Below, piece by piece: positions 43,526-56,749 of a stretch of DNA of 64,000 bases (the stretch's first letter is position 1; every line of letters starts with the position of its first letter). Source of the DNA: Pictodentalium vernedei (lineage: Eukaryota > Mollusca > Scaphopoda > Dentaliida > Dentaliidae); contig CM062296.1 in assembly GCA_031216915.1 (NCBI GenBank), positions 796,459,608 to 796,523,607 of the forward strand, written 5' to 3'. The translations under genes and the position numbers were made by a program. Below the pieces are notes generated by a model. The model worked only from the letters and a program-made list of their open reading frames with translations. It did not search any database and had not been told where the DNA came from.

Positions 43526-44390
43526 GGTGTTCCCTTGGGTCACCTGTTTTACTATGAAAACAAGGGGATACCTCCTCCGGAGTTAGTAATTCTGAGCTGT
43601 TATTGGGATGGTTGTTTAGTGAGAAGTTTAGGTTTTTAAAATTCATTCATGTCTTAGTTTTCAAAGTATAGCTTTTGAATATTGCATATGTCAACGGACA
43701 TGATTATGCAATCCTCAGACACTTTTAGGAGTATAAGAGTCTCTATTCTCTAGACTTACTTTATTTATTGGCTTACTTTAAAAATTATTAGTATAAGGAT
43801 TATATTGGATATTAATAGAGTACATGGATGTATGAAGCTCAATTTTGGAAGGTGTTGTATCTTTCTAATTTATCATAAATAAGAAAGATACATGTAAGGC
43901 CTATTACTTCTTTTTCCCTACAGGGGATGACTCTATTTTATTTTATTGAGCGTATTCCATTTTGCTCTATGTCCTTGGCCCTCCAGCCTTTTTACTATTC
44001 AGCTATGTCTGGGTCATTGGTACAGTATAAAAATGTTAAAAAATTTATAGTAATTTATATATTTTTTATACTTACCAATGACCCAGACGGGGATGGCCCT
44101 CCCAGGAGTTGGGAACTCTTGCCTCCCCGCTGAGTACATAGCGCTTACCAGGCACTGGTTATTAGAATGATTAATGGCGCCAATTTCGGAACGTCCTTGA
44201 CACTGCGCATGCGCAGTAGGGGCGAAGTGTGGAGGGCCTTTCAGGACATGTTTTCTTTAGTTTTAGATGCAAATTTTGGGGATTGGGGGGCAAAATTTGT
44301 GTTTGGCCCTATATTTTAAGAGTTAGCACCAGCTATGTCTGGGTCATTGGTAAGTATAAAAAATATATAAATTACTATAAATTTTTTAAC

Positions 44391-45402
44391 TTTTCAAACA
44401 TTTTTGGCTCACGCGACTGGAAGTTAAGTGTGAGCTTTACTGATTACTGTTTGTCTATCATATTTCTTGGGGCTCTAACAAATCAGGGTCTAGTCATCAG
44501 TACACAGCACTGTTATGTGTCCAGTCTGATTTGTGTGACTAGCCACATAAATTTGATCTAAGAAATTGGGCTCTTTGTGGCCAAAATAGTGGTTTATGGG
44601 CCTAAAATGTTTTATGTGGCTACTGAGTGATAAAGAATGAGTGTTGTATTTTCAGGAATTATATTTTAGGATAAAGGTAATGGTTAGTTAAAGGGTCAGT
44701 TAGCTGAAGGGGTCACCCAGAAATTAGCCTTGAAAAAGAATTTATAGTGATTGTCCATGCATTTTAAATTCCTTGAATATTTCAGCCACATAAACCCCTG
44801 ATTCGTGCTTGTCTTTCCATTCATTTGGACATCAATCCATCCATCATAAAGGTGGTATTTGCATCTTCTCCTCCCTTTTATTCTTCAAACACTATGTTAC
44901 ACCGCCATTGCTTTTCATTTGGGGCAAGGTCTACTGACACTGTATACAGTGGTTTCAGTTAATATTTGTGTTAATTTAACCTTTTTCAAAACGGTTTTCA
45001 AACTTAGTTTCTCCAAATTTCAAATTAGGCTTCTTCCAAAAAATTTGTATCCCCTCATAAGAGAGGGATATAGCATAGATCTCCATCTGTCCATCTGTCT
45101 GTCCAAACTTTGTTTATGGCATAACTTGAGAAATAGTAGATGGTTTTCAATTCTTTTCACTATATGTCTCTATAGCAACAATGTCTAGTTCCAGTTTGAT
45201 GACCACTATTATCCAATGAAAATTGTTGGAGGTATTGCTCCCCCCCCCACCCTTCCTACCCCCCCCCCCCCCCTTACATGCAAAAAAAAAATGTACTCCT
45301 ATATAAAATTCCAACTCTTATTAACTGCAGTTATATTTCCGAATCAACAGAGCTATGCAGCTGATGATATAACTACAAATTTTGTTGACATTTTCAGAAA
45401 AC
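44391..45402. other. Spacer between the inverted DIRS copies
   Basis: 1012 bp that is not itself palindromic. It starts with a decayed family A-like 5' hairpin (about 44404-44440, GGCTCACGCGACT ... AGTGTGAGCT). It contains 'ggtctagtcatcag'-type unique sequence, the words 'atagatctccatctgtcc' and C-tracts at about 45240-45272. No gene. Confidence 0.6.
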
Positions 45403-46399
45403 GTTAAAAAATTTATAGTAATTTATATATTTTTTATACTTACCAATGACCCAGACATAGCTGGTGCTAACTCTTAAAATATAGGGCCAAACACAAATTT
45501 TGCCCCCCAATCCCCAAAATTTGCATCTAAAACTAAAGAAAACATGTCCTGAAAGGCCCTCCACACTTCGCCCCTACTGCGCATGCGCAGTGTCAAGGAC
45601 GTTCCGAAATTGGCGCCATTTATCATTCTAATAACCAGTGCCTGGTAAGCGCTATGTACTCAGCGGGGAGGCAAGAGTTCCCAACTCCTGGGAGGGCCAT
45701 CCCCGTCTGGGTCATTGGTAAGTATAAAAAATATATAAATTACTATAAATTTTTTAACATTTTTATACTGTACCAATGACCCAGACGTAGCTGAATAGTA
45801 AAAAGGCTGGAGGGCCAAGGACATAGAGCAAAATGGAATACGCTCAATAAAATAAAATAGAGTCATCCCCTGTAGGGAAAAGAAGTAATAGGCCTTACAT
45901 GTATCTTTCTTATTTATGATAAATTAGAAAGATACAACACCTTCCAAAAATTGAGCTTCATACATCCATGTACTCTATTAATATCCAATAATCCTTATAC
46001 TAATAATTTTTAAAGTAAGCCAATAATAAAGTAAGTCTAGAGAATAGAGACTCTTATACTCCTAAAAGTGTGTGAGAATTGCATAATCATGTCCGTTGAC
46101 ATATGCAATATTCAAAAGCTATACTTTAAAAACTAAGACTTGAATGAATTTTATAAACTTAAACTTCTCACTAAACAACCATCCCAATAACAGCTCAGAA
46201 TTACTAACTCCGGAGGAGGTATCCCCTTGTTTTCATAGTAAAAAACAGGTGACCCAAGGGAACACCCTCCCCCCCCCCCTTTTTCTTGCCCTGGGTCAAA
46301 TAGCCCAGAGCGAAGAGGGCAGCCGAACGGAGACACTGCCGAAACAGACAGCCTACCTAGCTATAGTAGCAACTGTTAAGTGAATGACATTCTGAGCAG

Positions 46400-48250
46400 T
46401 AGAGAATAGACCTAACAATAGAGGCCTCCAGAAATGGACTCGATATTTCTGAGATAAAATTCATGAATGGATGGCTGAGCGCAATGAGCAGCCTTCAAAA
46501 ATCTATAATAGCAACACTATTAATGTAAGCCCAAGAAGTAGAAGAACTCTTACTTCATGAGCCGAAATCCAAAGCACAACTGCTAAGCCAATGATATACC
46601 ATAAGCAGTACGCTAGTTAATAGAATCCATTAACAATAAAATGGAGCGTAACGTCCTTCTACTAGACATCAAAGACAGAAGAAGCTTACGCCCTTGTAAT
46701 AAACAGATATCTGTTTATAAATACATAAACTGTACCCGGAAAGAGTAAAGGTCTATGCCCATACGAAGACGGAAGGACCTTAAAATAATAGGTTCCGGAT
46801 AATAGGAGCCTAAGTCTTATGCAACAATCCAACCTAAATAGTAACGGAAGTATTGATTCCGAAACTATGAAAGTGAAAATCATCCATCGATAGTGCATGA
46901 AACTCACTGACTCTACAGTAAAAGAGAAACCAACAGAATTACTGTCTAAAAGGTCAGAATTTGAAAACTACTGTTTCCAGAGGCTCAAATGATTACTTAG
47001 CTAAATAAGAACCGAAGTTAAAATCCGTATAGGAATTTAATCTAAAGATTCTAAGTCTATTTATCAAAAAGTTACTAACTGACTTAGATAAAGAGACAAA
47101 AGACTCAAATGTAAACTATCGTAGAGTGCATAGGTATGAGGTAACATAAACCTATAACCTAAATAACAACAGGCTGCAGTAGATCTTGTGAAACAAGTAT
47201 ACTAAAAAATAGCAATGAGTAGTATGGAGGGATCAACCATATGAACATAATGATCCCTACACCACGACGGAAGAGCCTCCACTTTAGTCGCATAGAATAG
47301 CGAAGAAGAGGATCTCCTATAGTAAGAAATCGCGTCCAAAGCTCGTCCAGTACAGTGCTTACAATGCAATACGGACCACACAACGGAATACATGAAGGTT
47401 GCGACCTTGCTGGTTGTGATAAAGATGACACGATTTACCCAGTGAAAAAAGATCCTCACATAGAGGAAGATTTCACGTTAAGATCCACAGTAGACAAGAG
47501 AGTAAATTACTCATGATCTCTGTGAAGATAGAGATGCTATCAACAGAAATGAATTGTGGTTGTTTATCTTAGCAATACCTGCTAAAACAACAGCGCCGGA
47601 GGATACGCGTATCCTATCATTCCGTCCTATAGATCAATAGAGCGTTAACAGTATTAGCTCAGAGATCTGGACAAGCCAACACATACGTCTGCAATTGATT
47701 AGCAAGCTGTGTCATAAATAAAACATCATTGGGCGCTCCCATAGATAGCAAATCTGATTAAATACTTGTTTGTTGAGAGTCCATTCTGACAGCAACAAGC
47801 GACCCGTAAGAGAACGGGAGTGCGATAAAACAATCAGACGACCCAGAATATGACGGACCAAAACTGAATTTGGTGTAGTATAACCAACAGACGGATTCTT
47901 TCCATTAAATTGAATAACGGAAACGAAAGAGTGCCTCCCTGGTTCCAGAGATACGCCACTACTGTCGAATTAAAGGACAGGAATTTGGGCATGCGTTTCT
48001 GAATAATGTTCATGCAATGACATAAAGCAAGCCTAAAAAACATTATTCCGCGGAAGTTAAACTGATAGTTAAAAGACTGCGGAACCCAAAGACCCTGGCA
48101 CTTCGAATCCGTAGGGATCAGTATATATCCCAATCTGTTTGACTGGCAACCGTCATAACAGCCACACTCGGGTCCGGCAACTGCGGCGGCACTCTCTGAG
48201 TCAACCACCGAATGTTTGCCCCAGTCTGAATCTCTTGTAACACTAGATAG
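46400..48250 (-). pseudogene. Recombinase and RNase H traces of DIRS copy 5 (fossil)
   Basis: Minus-strand counterpart of 41540-43420, with RNase H wording STVVAYLWNQGGT and recombinase wording ALDAISYYRRSSSSLFYA. Many breaks, largely the same state as copy 4. Confidence 0.72.
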
Positions 48251-50279
48251 ACAAGAGAATGTATAAATCAAGCAATTCATGGATTGCCGGAAAGTTGCCG
48301 TCGAAGAGAAGCTCCTCCGAGAACAAAGCGACTCTGAGAGAGTTCTTAACCTACTATCCACGCGTGGATGTAGCTAGGGCTGCATCACGTCTAACCAACT
48401 CCAATCAGCCACTGAAGGGCGGAGTTATACGTGAACAAACTACTGCCCTCAAAAGAAATTACATTGAGAATAATATCCCGTAAATCTTTTCTTGAAGACG
48501 TAATGATAACGCCTCAGAAAGGCGGATTACGTATAATAAAGCGTCTAAGTTAAGTCTACTATACATAATGTCGTTCCCAACATTGAAATTGGAAAAGACA
48601 TAAACGGCGAAAAGAATATATGCAGTCTTTAATCACACCGTCTAGACGCATATGAACTCTCGGTATGCCCTGCTCTGCCAAAATAAACTATATGTAAAAA
48701 AGATAAAATGGCAGAAATGAGCCACGCGGACAAGAAACTAAACTATCATGCTTAGTAGCAGGCTTGTATATATATATAAATATATAGCGTCGAAAAATAA
48801 AACACATGTTGTAATGACAATATTGGACTGCGTCGGTAAGTCAGGGACAAAGTCCCTGTACCGATCGAAAAATCCGAGTCCAATGACGCTATAAGTCTCT
48901 TATCCAAGATCGCAGCAATGAAGTCCAAAAAATAATCACTGGAAGAAATGCCAGAAGATATGAAAGGCATCTTCCGATACTACTAAAGGGAAAACTCGAA
49001 ATCTTTCGAATCCCTTTCGCCATCCTGTCGGACCCTATAAAGCGTTCGGTCGTCCGTAGCTTGATGCAACCGCGGACCGCACCGACCCAGCGCCGTCGGA
49101 TAATTCCTGATTCGACCGAGAAACCGTCAATTGCTGGGATGCTGCGAAACAACTGTGCTAACTCGGATAGCACGTCCGTCACTGAGGCCTGAGGAGCAGC
49201 GGTCTTACGATGCATTGCCGCAGGAAGCTCCGAGATCGTTACTCCGTGCATACTTCCAATATGCGAGCGAACGGAGTGTATAGGCCTCGTGTCCCTTGGC
49301 TACCGGATGGCGCGACCTATTCGCTGTGGAATCACTGAATGCCGAAACTGATCGGACACTCGAGGTCACGTAGCCAATGTGCGGTCGTGTGCCCTGCTGT
49401 GAGGATGAGGAAGCATTAAAGACAGTCTCTCGGACTGTCAATATAACGGAGCGTCCCGAGCAACGGACATATGCTCCGAATGTAAAATATCTGAACCACA
49501 ACATGCGGTCCCCTATGTTGTTGGCTTCCTCCGATCTGTCCTCAATCTGCCGTCACTGGGTGAGTACTAAAGTAATTAAAGTGCTCGCATCACGCAAATC
49601 TCCTTCCTAGACCGCAACGGACGAACCCGGCAGCCGAACCATTCGATGAATGTACGCTACACCGGGTGAGGTAGCGAATGTCACTCCGTAAGCGATAGAC
49701 ATATTCCATGAGCACTTATTGCCGCTAACTCTTCATTAACTATGACGACAGAGGCACACTTTTGAAAGACATCTCCATAACTCTTCGAACAAGAAACCAG
49801 AAATGCTTGGATAGCAAGCATAAAATAATAATATATATAGCGTCGTTCAATAATTCGAAAGTTTGTGTGACATTATTGGACTATGTCGGAACTGAGGGAC
49901 GATGTCCCTGAACCGAACCAAAAATTTCTAAGTCCACCGACGCTATCAGTTTCTTATCCGGCATCGCAGCATATGTTGTTCCGAAAGGGAAAGCTTGAAA
50001 TTCACCGAATCCCTTTCGGTATCCCATCGGACCGGATGAAACTTTCGGACGTCCGTACCCGCTTCCGCGGAGCGTCCCGACCCAGCATCGTCGGATAAAA
50101 TATATGCGACAGATTCAGTTGATGCTGGGATGCTGCGATAAACTGTGCTATTAAGGAAAGCACGTCCGTTCCCGAGGCCTGTGCAGTAGCGGACTTACGA
50201 TGCATTGCCGCTGGAAGCTCCGTGTACGTTGACTCCCGCACACTTCCTATGCGAACGTCCGGAGTCTGCAGGCCTCGAG

Positions 50280-50500
50280 TCCCCGGCTACCGACCCAGCG
50301 CTGTCGGATAAATCTCGATCCGACACCGTTTCTGTCGGCTGCTGGGATGCTGCGATAAGCTGTGCTATGTGCACAAGAATGTCCGGCGTCGAGACCTGCG
50401 GAGGCGCAGTCTATCGCTGCTTCGCCGAGGGCAGCTCCGCATCAGATGGCTCCCGCATACTTTTCCTATGCGAACGTCCGGAGTCCATCGGTCTCGAATC
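50280..50500 (-). repeat. Extra tandem block in DIRS copy 5
   Basis: A block with 'gctgggatgctgcgataa', 'tatgcgaacgtccggagtc' and 'tggctgccgg' follows a neighbouring block at 50095-50280 with the same words. Copy 4 has only one such block at this place (about 39481-39640). Arms of the block are about 75-80% alike, so it probably came by exchange with a different element, or it was lost from copy 4. Confidence 0.6.
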
Positions 50501-52507
50501 CCTGGCTGCCGGATGGTGTGACCTGGTCGCCGAAGAATCCTTGATCGGCGAAGCTGGTAATATATCGGCGGTCACGCAGCCAAGGTGCGGTCGTGTGCGC
50601 TGACGAGAAGAGGAAGCCTTAGCAGTCTCAGCGGACTGCCTATACAACGGAGCGTCCCGAGCGACGGACGTATGCTCCGCTAACTACACATTTGTACCAC
50701 AACATCTGGGGCCAGATGTTGTTGAACGAGAGAGGGGCCTCTCTCGCTTGCCGTCCGGATGGACCGGAACGAGCTATGAACCGGACTAAAAGGCTTCCTC
50801 CGTTCTCCCTCCGATCCGCCGTCACTGGGTGTGCATTAAGTTAATTTTATAGTGCTCGCATCACCCCAAAATTCCTTCTAGACCGCAACGGACGAACCCG
50901 GCTGCCGAACCATTCGGTGAATGGACGCTACACCGGGCGAGCTAGCGGGTCCTCTTAGGCAATTGGCGTATTACATGAGCACTTTTCCGCTAGCCCTTCA
51001 TTAATTGTGACGACGGAGGCACACTGTTGGAAGACATCACAGATACATCACCCTAATCTTGATCGTCTGAAATAGAAATTGATAAAGTAGAGTGACCCTG
51101 CGGGGAAAGGACCGGAGTGTCCAAATCCCCAACAACATACCGTGACATACGCTTCCCATATTGTCATCGAAATCATACGATACAGAACAGGAGTTAATGC
51201 GAGTACACTGACCACATATAGAATGATAATAAGGTCAGAGGAAGACTTCCTCTTAAAGCAATTGATCAATATCCTTTCAATGTGAAAAGAAAACAAGTCC
51301 TGGTACTCGCACTAACCCCTGGCAATCAAAATACATAATAATAATATGATCCATTAATATAGAAAAAATAATTGAAATCAAAATATTTTGAAAAAATATT
51401 TTTTCAGAACAGCCCAAGTTTCTGAAAAGTAACGTTGAGCCCCAATGGATCCCAAGCCTAAGTGTGGACAAAAATTTTAAAAATATTTTAAACAATTTAT
51501 TCAACACTTACGAACAATAATAATGTATCTAGTTATGATTAAAATAACATAAAGATATTATTATTTAGAAATCCCCCCCTCACACAGAGGGCTGTTGTAA
51601 ATGTAAACAATGAGTGTAAAAACACTAAAATAAGACTCCAGGCACCCAGGCCCGAAATCAGTTACCAAAAATACACCATCTGATGCAAAACAGAGACTTC
51701 CAGGGAAGAAACTGCAGAACATCAGATGGTAGATGCAGAACACAACGCCTAACCACCCGTAGGTGAAGACGTAAACATGGGGAAAGAACAGAATTCATTC
51801 TGTTATACAGCTAAAACTCCCAAGAAATTTTAGTAATAATAATTACAGAAACTATGCCAAAAGCATGGGAGAATAGCAAGGGGGAACTTAAAGGACAGGG
51901 AGAGAGGAAAAACACTTGAAAAAACAGTGTAACTAAATAATCAGAATGACAACAAAATGGCTGCTGCCTTGAAAATAGGTAACTTAACATAATTTCATTA
52001 AAAAATTTTAAGTTACAGCCCTGATAATATTCTGTCACACATTCTTTTCCTCTCCTCCTTTTCTATCCTCCTTAGAATCACCATTTCACTAATATTTATG
52101 TGTCTGGCATCATTTAAACTGAGATTTAAAAGCACAAAGATCAGTCAGATGTTAACTGATGAAGGGCCAAACTTAGAATGATAAATGGCGCCAATTTCGG
52201 AACGTCCTTGACACTGCGCATGCGCAGTAGGGGCGAAGTGTGGAGGGCCTTTCAGGACATGTTTTCTTTAGTTTTAGATGCAAATTTTGGGGATTGGGGG
52301 GCAAAATTTGTGTTTGGCCCTATCTTTTAAGAGTTAGCACCAGCTATGTCTGGGTCATTGGTACAGTATAAAAATACATAATTTTATACTTTCTTTCAGA
52401 AAGAAGTAAAAAGCAGAACATTTTTCTTGTCACTTTTTACCAAAATTATTTTTCAGTTGTATTATAATAGAAGATTTTAGAAAGAGAATATTTTATGTAC
52501 TCCATCT

Positions 52508-52680
52508 TTAACCCTTTATTTGCCCAAGTTGAAGCCAACAGTACAAATTATTTTTCTGAAACATTAGATTTTTTTCATTTTGTACTTCTAACCATTGCTT
52601 ATTAGTCCTTATTGGAACAAGCTCATCAAGTTTGTTCCATTAATAGGTCATGAGGTATGTTTTGTGGTAGAGAAATGATA
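52508..52680 (+). mobile_element. piggyBac-like MITE fragment
   Basis: It starts TTAACCCTTTATTTG and retains a palindromic centre ('attggaacaagctcatc', 'gttccattaataggtcatg'). The right end is missing where the SINE at 52681 begins. Confidence 0.5.
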
Positions 52681-53056
52681 GGGAGTGGCATGGTGGCTCA
52701 GTAGTATACTATTGGACTAATATGCTAGAGGTCCCGAGTTCGATCCCCATCCAGGACAACCCATGTTGGGTCCTTGATCAAGGCACTTGATCCCAGTTGC
52801 CTACATGGGGGCATGATGACGCTGTGTACTAAGGTGTACTGCACATCTATGGTGCACTTGTCTTCAACTGCTGTAACCCTGCTTGAGTGGAGCTTGAACA
52901 GAGTTAGAATGTCGAGGAGCTGACAGTTGCTCATCGATGCTCGGTGGTTCTCTCCAGGTACTCATGCTTCCTCGACCCGTAAAACTGTAATGGTCATGAT
53001 TAGCCATTGTGCATAAGTGTGTTCCCTTAAACACCAATAAATAAATAAATAAATAA
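52681..53056 (+). mobile_element. tRNA-headed SINE (SINE-2)
   Basis: The head has a polymerase III A-box-like 'tggctcagtagtata' and B-box-like 'gagttcgatcc'. The body and tail ('gtgtactaaggtgtactgca', 'ggtggttctctccagg', 'gtcatgattagcc', (AATA)n) are those of SINE-1 and SINE-3. No target duplication is apparent. It is not a tRNA gene: the acceptor stem does not close. Confidence 0.8.
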
Positions 53057-53290
53057 TCAATTCAGTCTTGTTTGACAGATCTCACTGAGCTGTGTCAAAC
53101 AAGATTGAATTGGTTAAATTTTGAGTTGTATTATGGAAAAAATTTGCAACTTGAAATTTCAGTATTTTGACATCATAGTGCAGGGGGCTAATCACACCCT
53201 GCAAATCTAACACTCTGTACACTGATGTCAAAATAATAAAACTTCAAACACCGAAGTTTTTCCATAATGCAACTAGGAAATTAATCCAAA
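53057..53290. repeat. Hairpin-bearing repeat R3
   Basis: The stem 'caattcagtcttgtttgaca' pairs with 'tgtcaaacaagattgaattg' (53059-53107). Then 'tattatggaaaaaatttgc' and 'tattttgacatca' recur inverted at 53225-53285 ('tgatgtcaaaat', 'ttccataatgcaactagg'). Related single units lie at 20894-21012, 19141-19240 and 61320-61415. Probably a fold-back MITE family. Confidence 0.5.
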
Positions 53291-53876
53291 GCCTGCACCT
53301 ATATTTATAGACCTATTTGTCCTCAGAACAGAAAAATGATCAAATTCCTGTTATTTGAATACTCTTGTTACTTGAATATTTTTCACTGCCAAAGTGGCTG
53401 TTCAATTATAAGAGTTCTACTCTATTTCCCAAATAAATGTGATTGGAGCCTGTCTCTGTATGTTCAGATACTTTGGGGGTTGGTAACTTTATTACACCCA
53501 CCTCCTTGACAGATTGTGTGTGTCAGACATATTCTAGCATTGGCCCGTCCCATAGTCATTACTTCCATTTTGCAACGTTGATTGGTGTAATATGTGTCAG
53601 ACATTCTACAGTAAATTTTAACTCTCTGCATGCTGATGTCAAAATTTTAAGCTACAAATTTGTATATGCCCATTTTCAAAAAACGTGACGTATTATGTGA
53701 TTGATCTGTCCGTCCATCCATCTATACATCTGTCCGTCTGTCCATCCCTTCATAAACTTTTCCGTATCCAGATGATAACTTGAGTTTGGATTTATAGATC
53801 AGGACCAAACCTGGTTTGTGCCTCAGGTATATCAAAATAAAGGATAAGTTTGAATTGGGGTTTGGTCAGATGATTT
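53291..53876. other. Non-coding interval with an older array-type remnant
   Basis: The words 'ctgtccgtccatcc' and 'aaacttttccgtatcc' (53705-53770) resemble leaders of the hairpin-capped families. 'agtttgaattggggttt' before C2 recurs after it (about 56060), so C2 sits inside one such remnant. No gene. Confidence 0.4.
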
Positions 53877-55916
53877 TTAGCTCAACTTTGGTGAAGCCAA
53901 ATTTGAGGTATTGCCATGCCCCTTCGTCCATCTGTCTGTCCGTCGCGCCGTACACACGGCTCGGGCTAGAGGCCGTATTTATGAACCGATGTTTGCAAAA
54001 CTTCTTGGGTACCTTTGTTATCAACATGGGACGAGAACGAGTGTTTTGGGGTCCGGTCTGAAATTCAAGATGGCCACTGGCAGCCATTTTGTACAAAATT
54101 AGGTGCAATCAGATTTTTGCGCAGAACTTCCATATGAAAGCACTGATTTGAATAATTTTTTGTCTGAATGTTTAGTACCATGGGATACATCACATATAAT
54201 ACAGGTTTTTTTCTCGTACATAAATTATGCTAATTAGACTAACTTTGATCTATTTAATGTTACTTTCAGCACTGTAACTGCAAATGCCAATACGCCTCAG
54301 GCTAGAGGCTGTACCGATCTTTACAAAACTTCTTGGGTAACTTTGTTGTCACCGTGGGACAAGAACGAGTGGTTTTGGGTGCGGTCCGAAATTCAAGATG
54401 GCCACCAGCAGCCATTTTAAAAAATACTTTAGTTAGTGCAATCAGTTTTTAGTACAGAACTTCTGTATGAATGTTCTGATTTGAATAATTTTTTGTATGA
54501 ATGTTTAGTAACATGGAATGCATCACATATAACACAGGTTTTTTTCTCATGCAAAAATTATGCAAATTAGATGAACTTTGATTTATTCAGTGCTACTTAT
54601 ACACAGTAAGTGCACATGTCAATACATCTTGGGCTAGAGTCTGTGTTTATGAACCGATCATCACAAAATTTCTTGGGTACCTTTGTTGTCACCTTGGGAC
54701 GAGAACGAGTGTTTCTGGGTGCGGTCCAAAATTCGAGATGGCTGCCAGTGGCCATTTTGGACAGTAATTTAGTCCAATTAATTTTTTGTACGCAACTTCT
54801 ATATGGCTCAGGCTAGAGGCTGTATTTATGAACCGATCTTTACAAAACTTCTTGGGTACCTTTGTTATCACCGTGGGACGAGAACGAGTGTTTTTGGGTG
54901 CAGTCCCAAATTCAAGATGCACCCAATGTACCAAAATTAGTGCAATCAGTTTTTTGTACAGAACTTCTGTAAGAAAGTTCTGATTTGAATAAATTTCTGT
55001 ATGAATGTTTAGTAACATGGAATACATCACATATGATACAGGTTTTTTTCTTGAGCAGAAATTATGCAAATTAGATGAACTTTGATTTATTCAGTACTAC
55101 TTGTACACAGTAAGTGCATGTGTCAATACATCTCGGGCTAGCGTCTCTATTTATGAACAGATCTTCACAAAACTTTTTGGGTACCTTTGTTATTACCTTG
55201 GGATGAGAACAAGTGTTCCTGGGTGTGGTCCAAAATTCAAAATGGCTGCCAGTGGCCATTTTGTACCGAAATTAGGTCCAATCAGTTTTTTGTACACAAC
55301 TTCTATACAGCTCAGGCTAGAGGCCGTATTTATGAACCGATCTTTACGAAACTTCTTGGGTACCTTTGTTATCACCGAGGGACGAGAATGAGTGTTTTTG
55401 GGTGTGGTCCAAAATTCAAGATGGCCGCCAGCAGCCTTTTTGTACCAAAATTAGTGCAGTCAGTTTTTTGTACAAAACTTCTGTATGAAAGTTCTGATTT
55501 GAATAAATTTTTGTATGAATGTTAACATCACAGGCTAGAGTCTGTATTGATGAACTGATCTTCACGAAACTTCTTGGGTACCTTTGTTATCACCTTGTGA
55601 CAGGAATGAGTGTTTTTAGGTGCCTTTGTTATCACTGTGCTGTGAGAACAAATATTTTGGGGTTCAGTCAGACCCTCTCTGGTACTCAAAGATTTCTTTT
55701 CTAGTTTAGCATCTATCTGACTGACACCACACTTTTACAATACTTTACCTATGTATTTGTTACAGGCTACGGTCAGCATTTATGTACAGACCGTTACAAT
55801 ACTTTACATGTACCTTCGTTATCAGGGCATTACCTAGATGTTTGTCATTGCTGTGTCACATACTATACATGTACATGTCTTAAACAAGTTGAGCTACAGT
55901 GTCATTGACACTTTCA
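53877..55916 (+). mobile_element. HINE-like element, family C, copy C2
   Basis: It starts TTAGCTCAACTTTGGT, loop GAA type, and ends AAGTTGAGCT, hairpin AGTGTCATTGACACT, tail TTCA, then T. The interior has six or so diverged units of the same array as C1 ('ggctagaggccgtattta', 'cttcttgggtacctttg', 'gacgagaacgagtg'). The minus-strand and plus-strand frames in it are array by-products. Confidence 0.72.
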
Positions 55917-56749
55917 TTACAAGAGCTATGGGCCTTTTCAACATGTTGCTTATTGCTTACTTCCGTCAACATTCTAGTTACTGGAAGATAACTTTAGTTC
56001 TGCTTGTTTGACCTCAACCAAATTTGGCATGTTACTCAATTATACCAAACTACAGCTCAAGTTTGAATTGGGGTTCAGTACAAATTTTGCTTGAGGTATG
56101 GACCTTTTCTGACTTGGAGAATTTTCAACCTAGAGCATTTCTTGAGTAAAACAATGTCTGTTCATCTGTCTGTCCATTTGTCTGTAAACATTTTTTGGTT
56201 TCCAGCAGGTGATAACATTGTTTTGGGCTGTGGAGGACTGGAGGACTTCACATCGAAATACCTGAGGATGAAAATGGTGGTTATGTACAATTCGAAAAAG
56301 CCTACCAGATCTTTTATGCAATGCCAGGTGCAGCTCCTGTTCACATAATGTTTTAGGAATTTATCCAAATCAATATTGTTTGAGAGCGCTTTTTGAGCTC
56401 TGTCATATGGTTCGAAGATCATTGAAAACCTGGAAAATTAAAGTCAGGGAATTTTCATTTTTAAAAGCAAGGCCTGGGAAACCTGGAAAAAGATGGCGTT
56501 ATTTTACCAAGTCATTGAAAATTATGCTAAAAGTCATGGAATTCAGAATAATTATTCTGTGGTGTGAAATTTCAGTTTTTTTCCATTGATTTGAAGTAAC
56601 ATGACGTAGAACCCCTAAAGGTCTAATTCAGACTTCAATCACTTTTTTCTACAGCAAAACAAGTGGCTAGCAGTCTTTGGGTAAAATTGCTAGTTACATT
56701 TGAATCTTGTAAAATTTTACAACCGGAGAACAGATGCCCCAACATGTAA
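55917..56749. other. Non-coding interval
   Basis: The left part continues the remnant around C2. A stretch near 56230-56345 translates without stops in one frame into plausible-looking protein, but no family was recognised and the frame is short. Confidence 0.35.

Larger units (their letters stand above)
37581..44390 (+). mobile_element. DIRS-type retroelement, family A, copy 4 (left arm of inverted pair)
   Basis: Left inverted terminal repeat 37581-37782, right repeat 44162-44390, internal complementary region 44007-44088. Traces of RNase H (HS-type FPLCNLMERIR, STVVAYLRNQGGT) and of the recombinase (42370-43420) are seen in order. The 5' half contains a tandem duplication of about 1.03 kb. 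The element is broken in many places, yet it is about 98-99% identical by eye to copy 5, so the pair is young although its coding regions are decayed. It lies 122 bp downstream of the second ACAD9 exon, in the same orientation as the gene. Confidence 0.85.
45403..52375 (-). mobile_element. DIRS-type retroelement, family A, copy 5 (right arm of inverted pair)
   Basis: This is the reverse complement of copy 4 over its whole length, with terminal repeats at 45403-about 45632 and about 52180-52375 and internal complementary region 45705-45786. It is about 160 bp longer than copy 4, largely because of an extra tandem block near 50280-50500. Sampled stretches of 250 bp or more differ at only a few positions. 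It shares the decayed coding state of copy 4; many breaks. Confidence 0.85.

Noticed and set aside
44859-45188. Open frame of 109 codons in the DIRS spacer
   Set aside because: It has no recognisable domain and overlaps array-type leader wording; it is likely a chance frame.
52690-52755. tRNA gene
   Set aside because: A- and B-box-like sequences are present but the cloverleaf does not close, and the SINE body follows directly.
56230-56345. Candidate exon with plausible protein text
   Set aside because: Short, next to repeat-leader wording, with no recognised family and no convincing donor; two frames compete.
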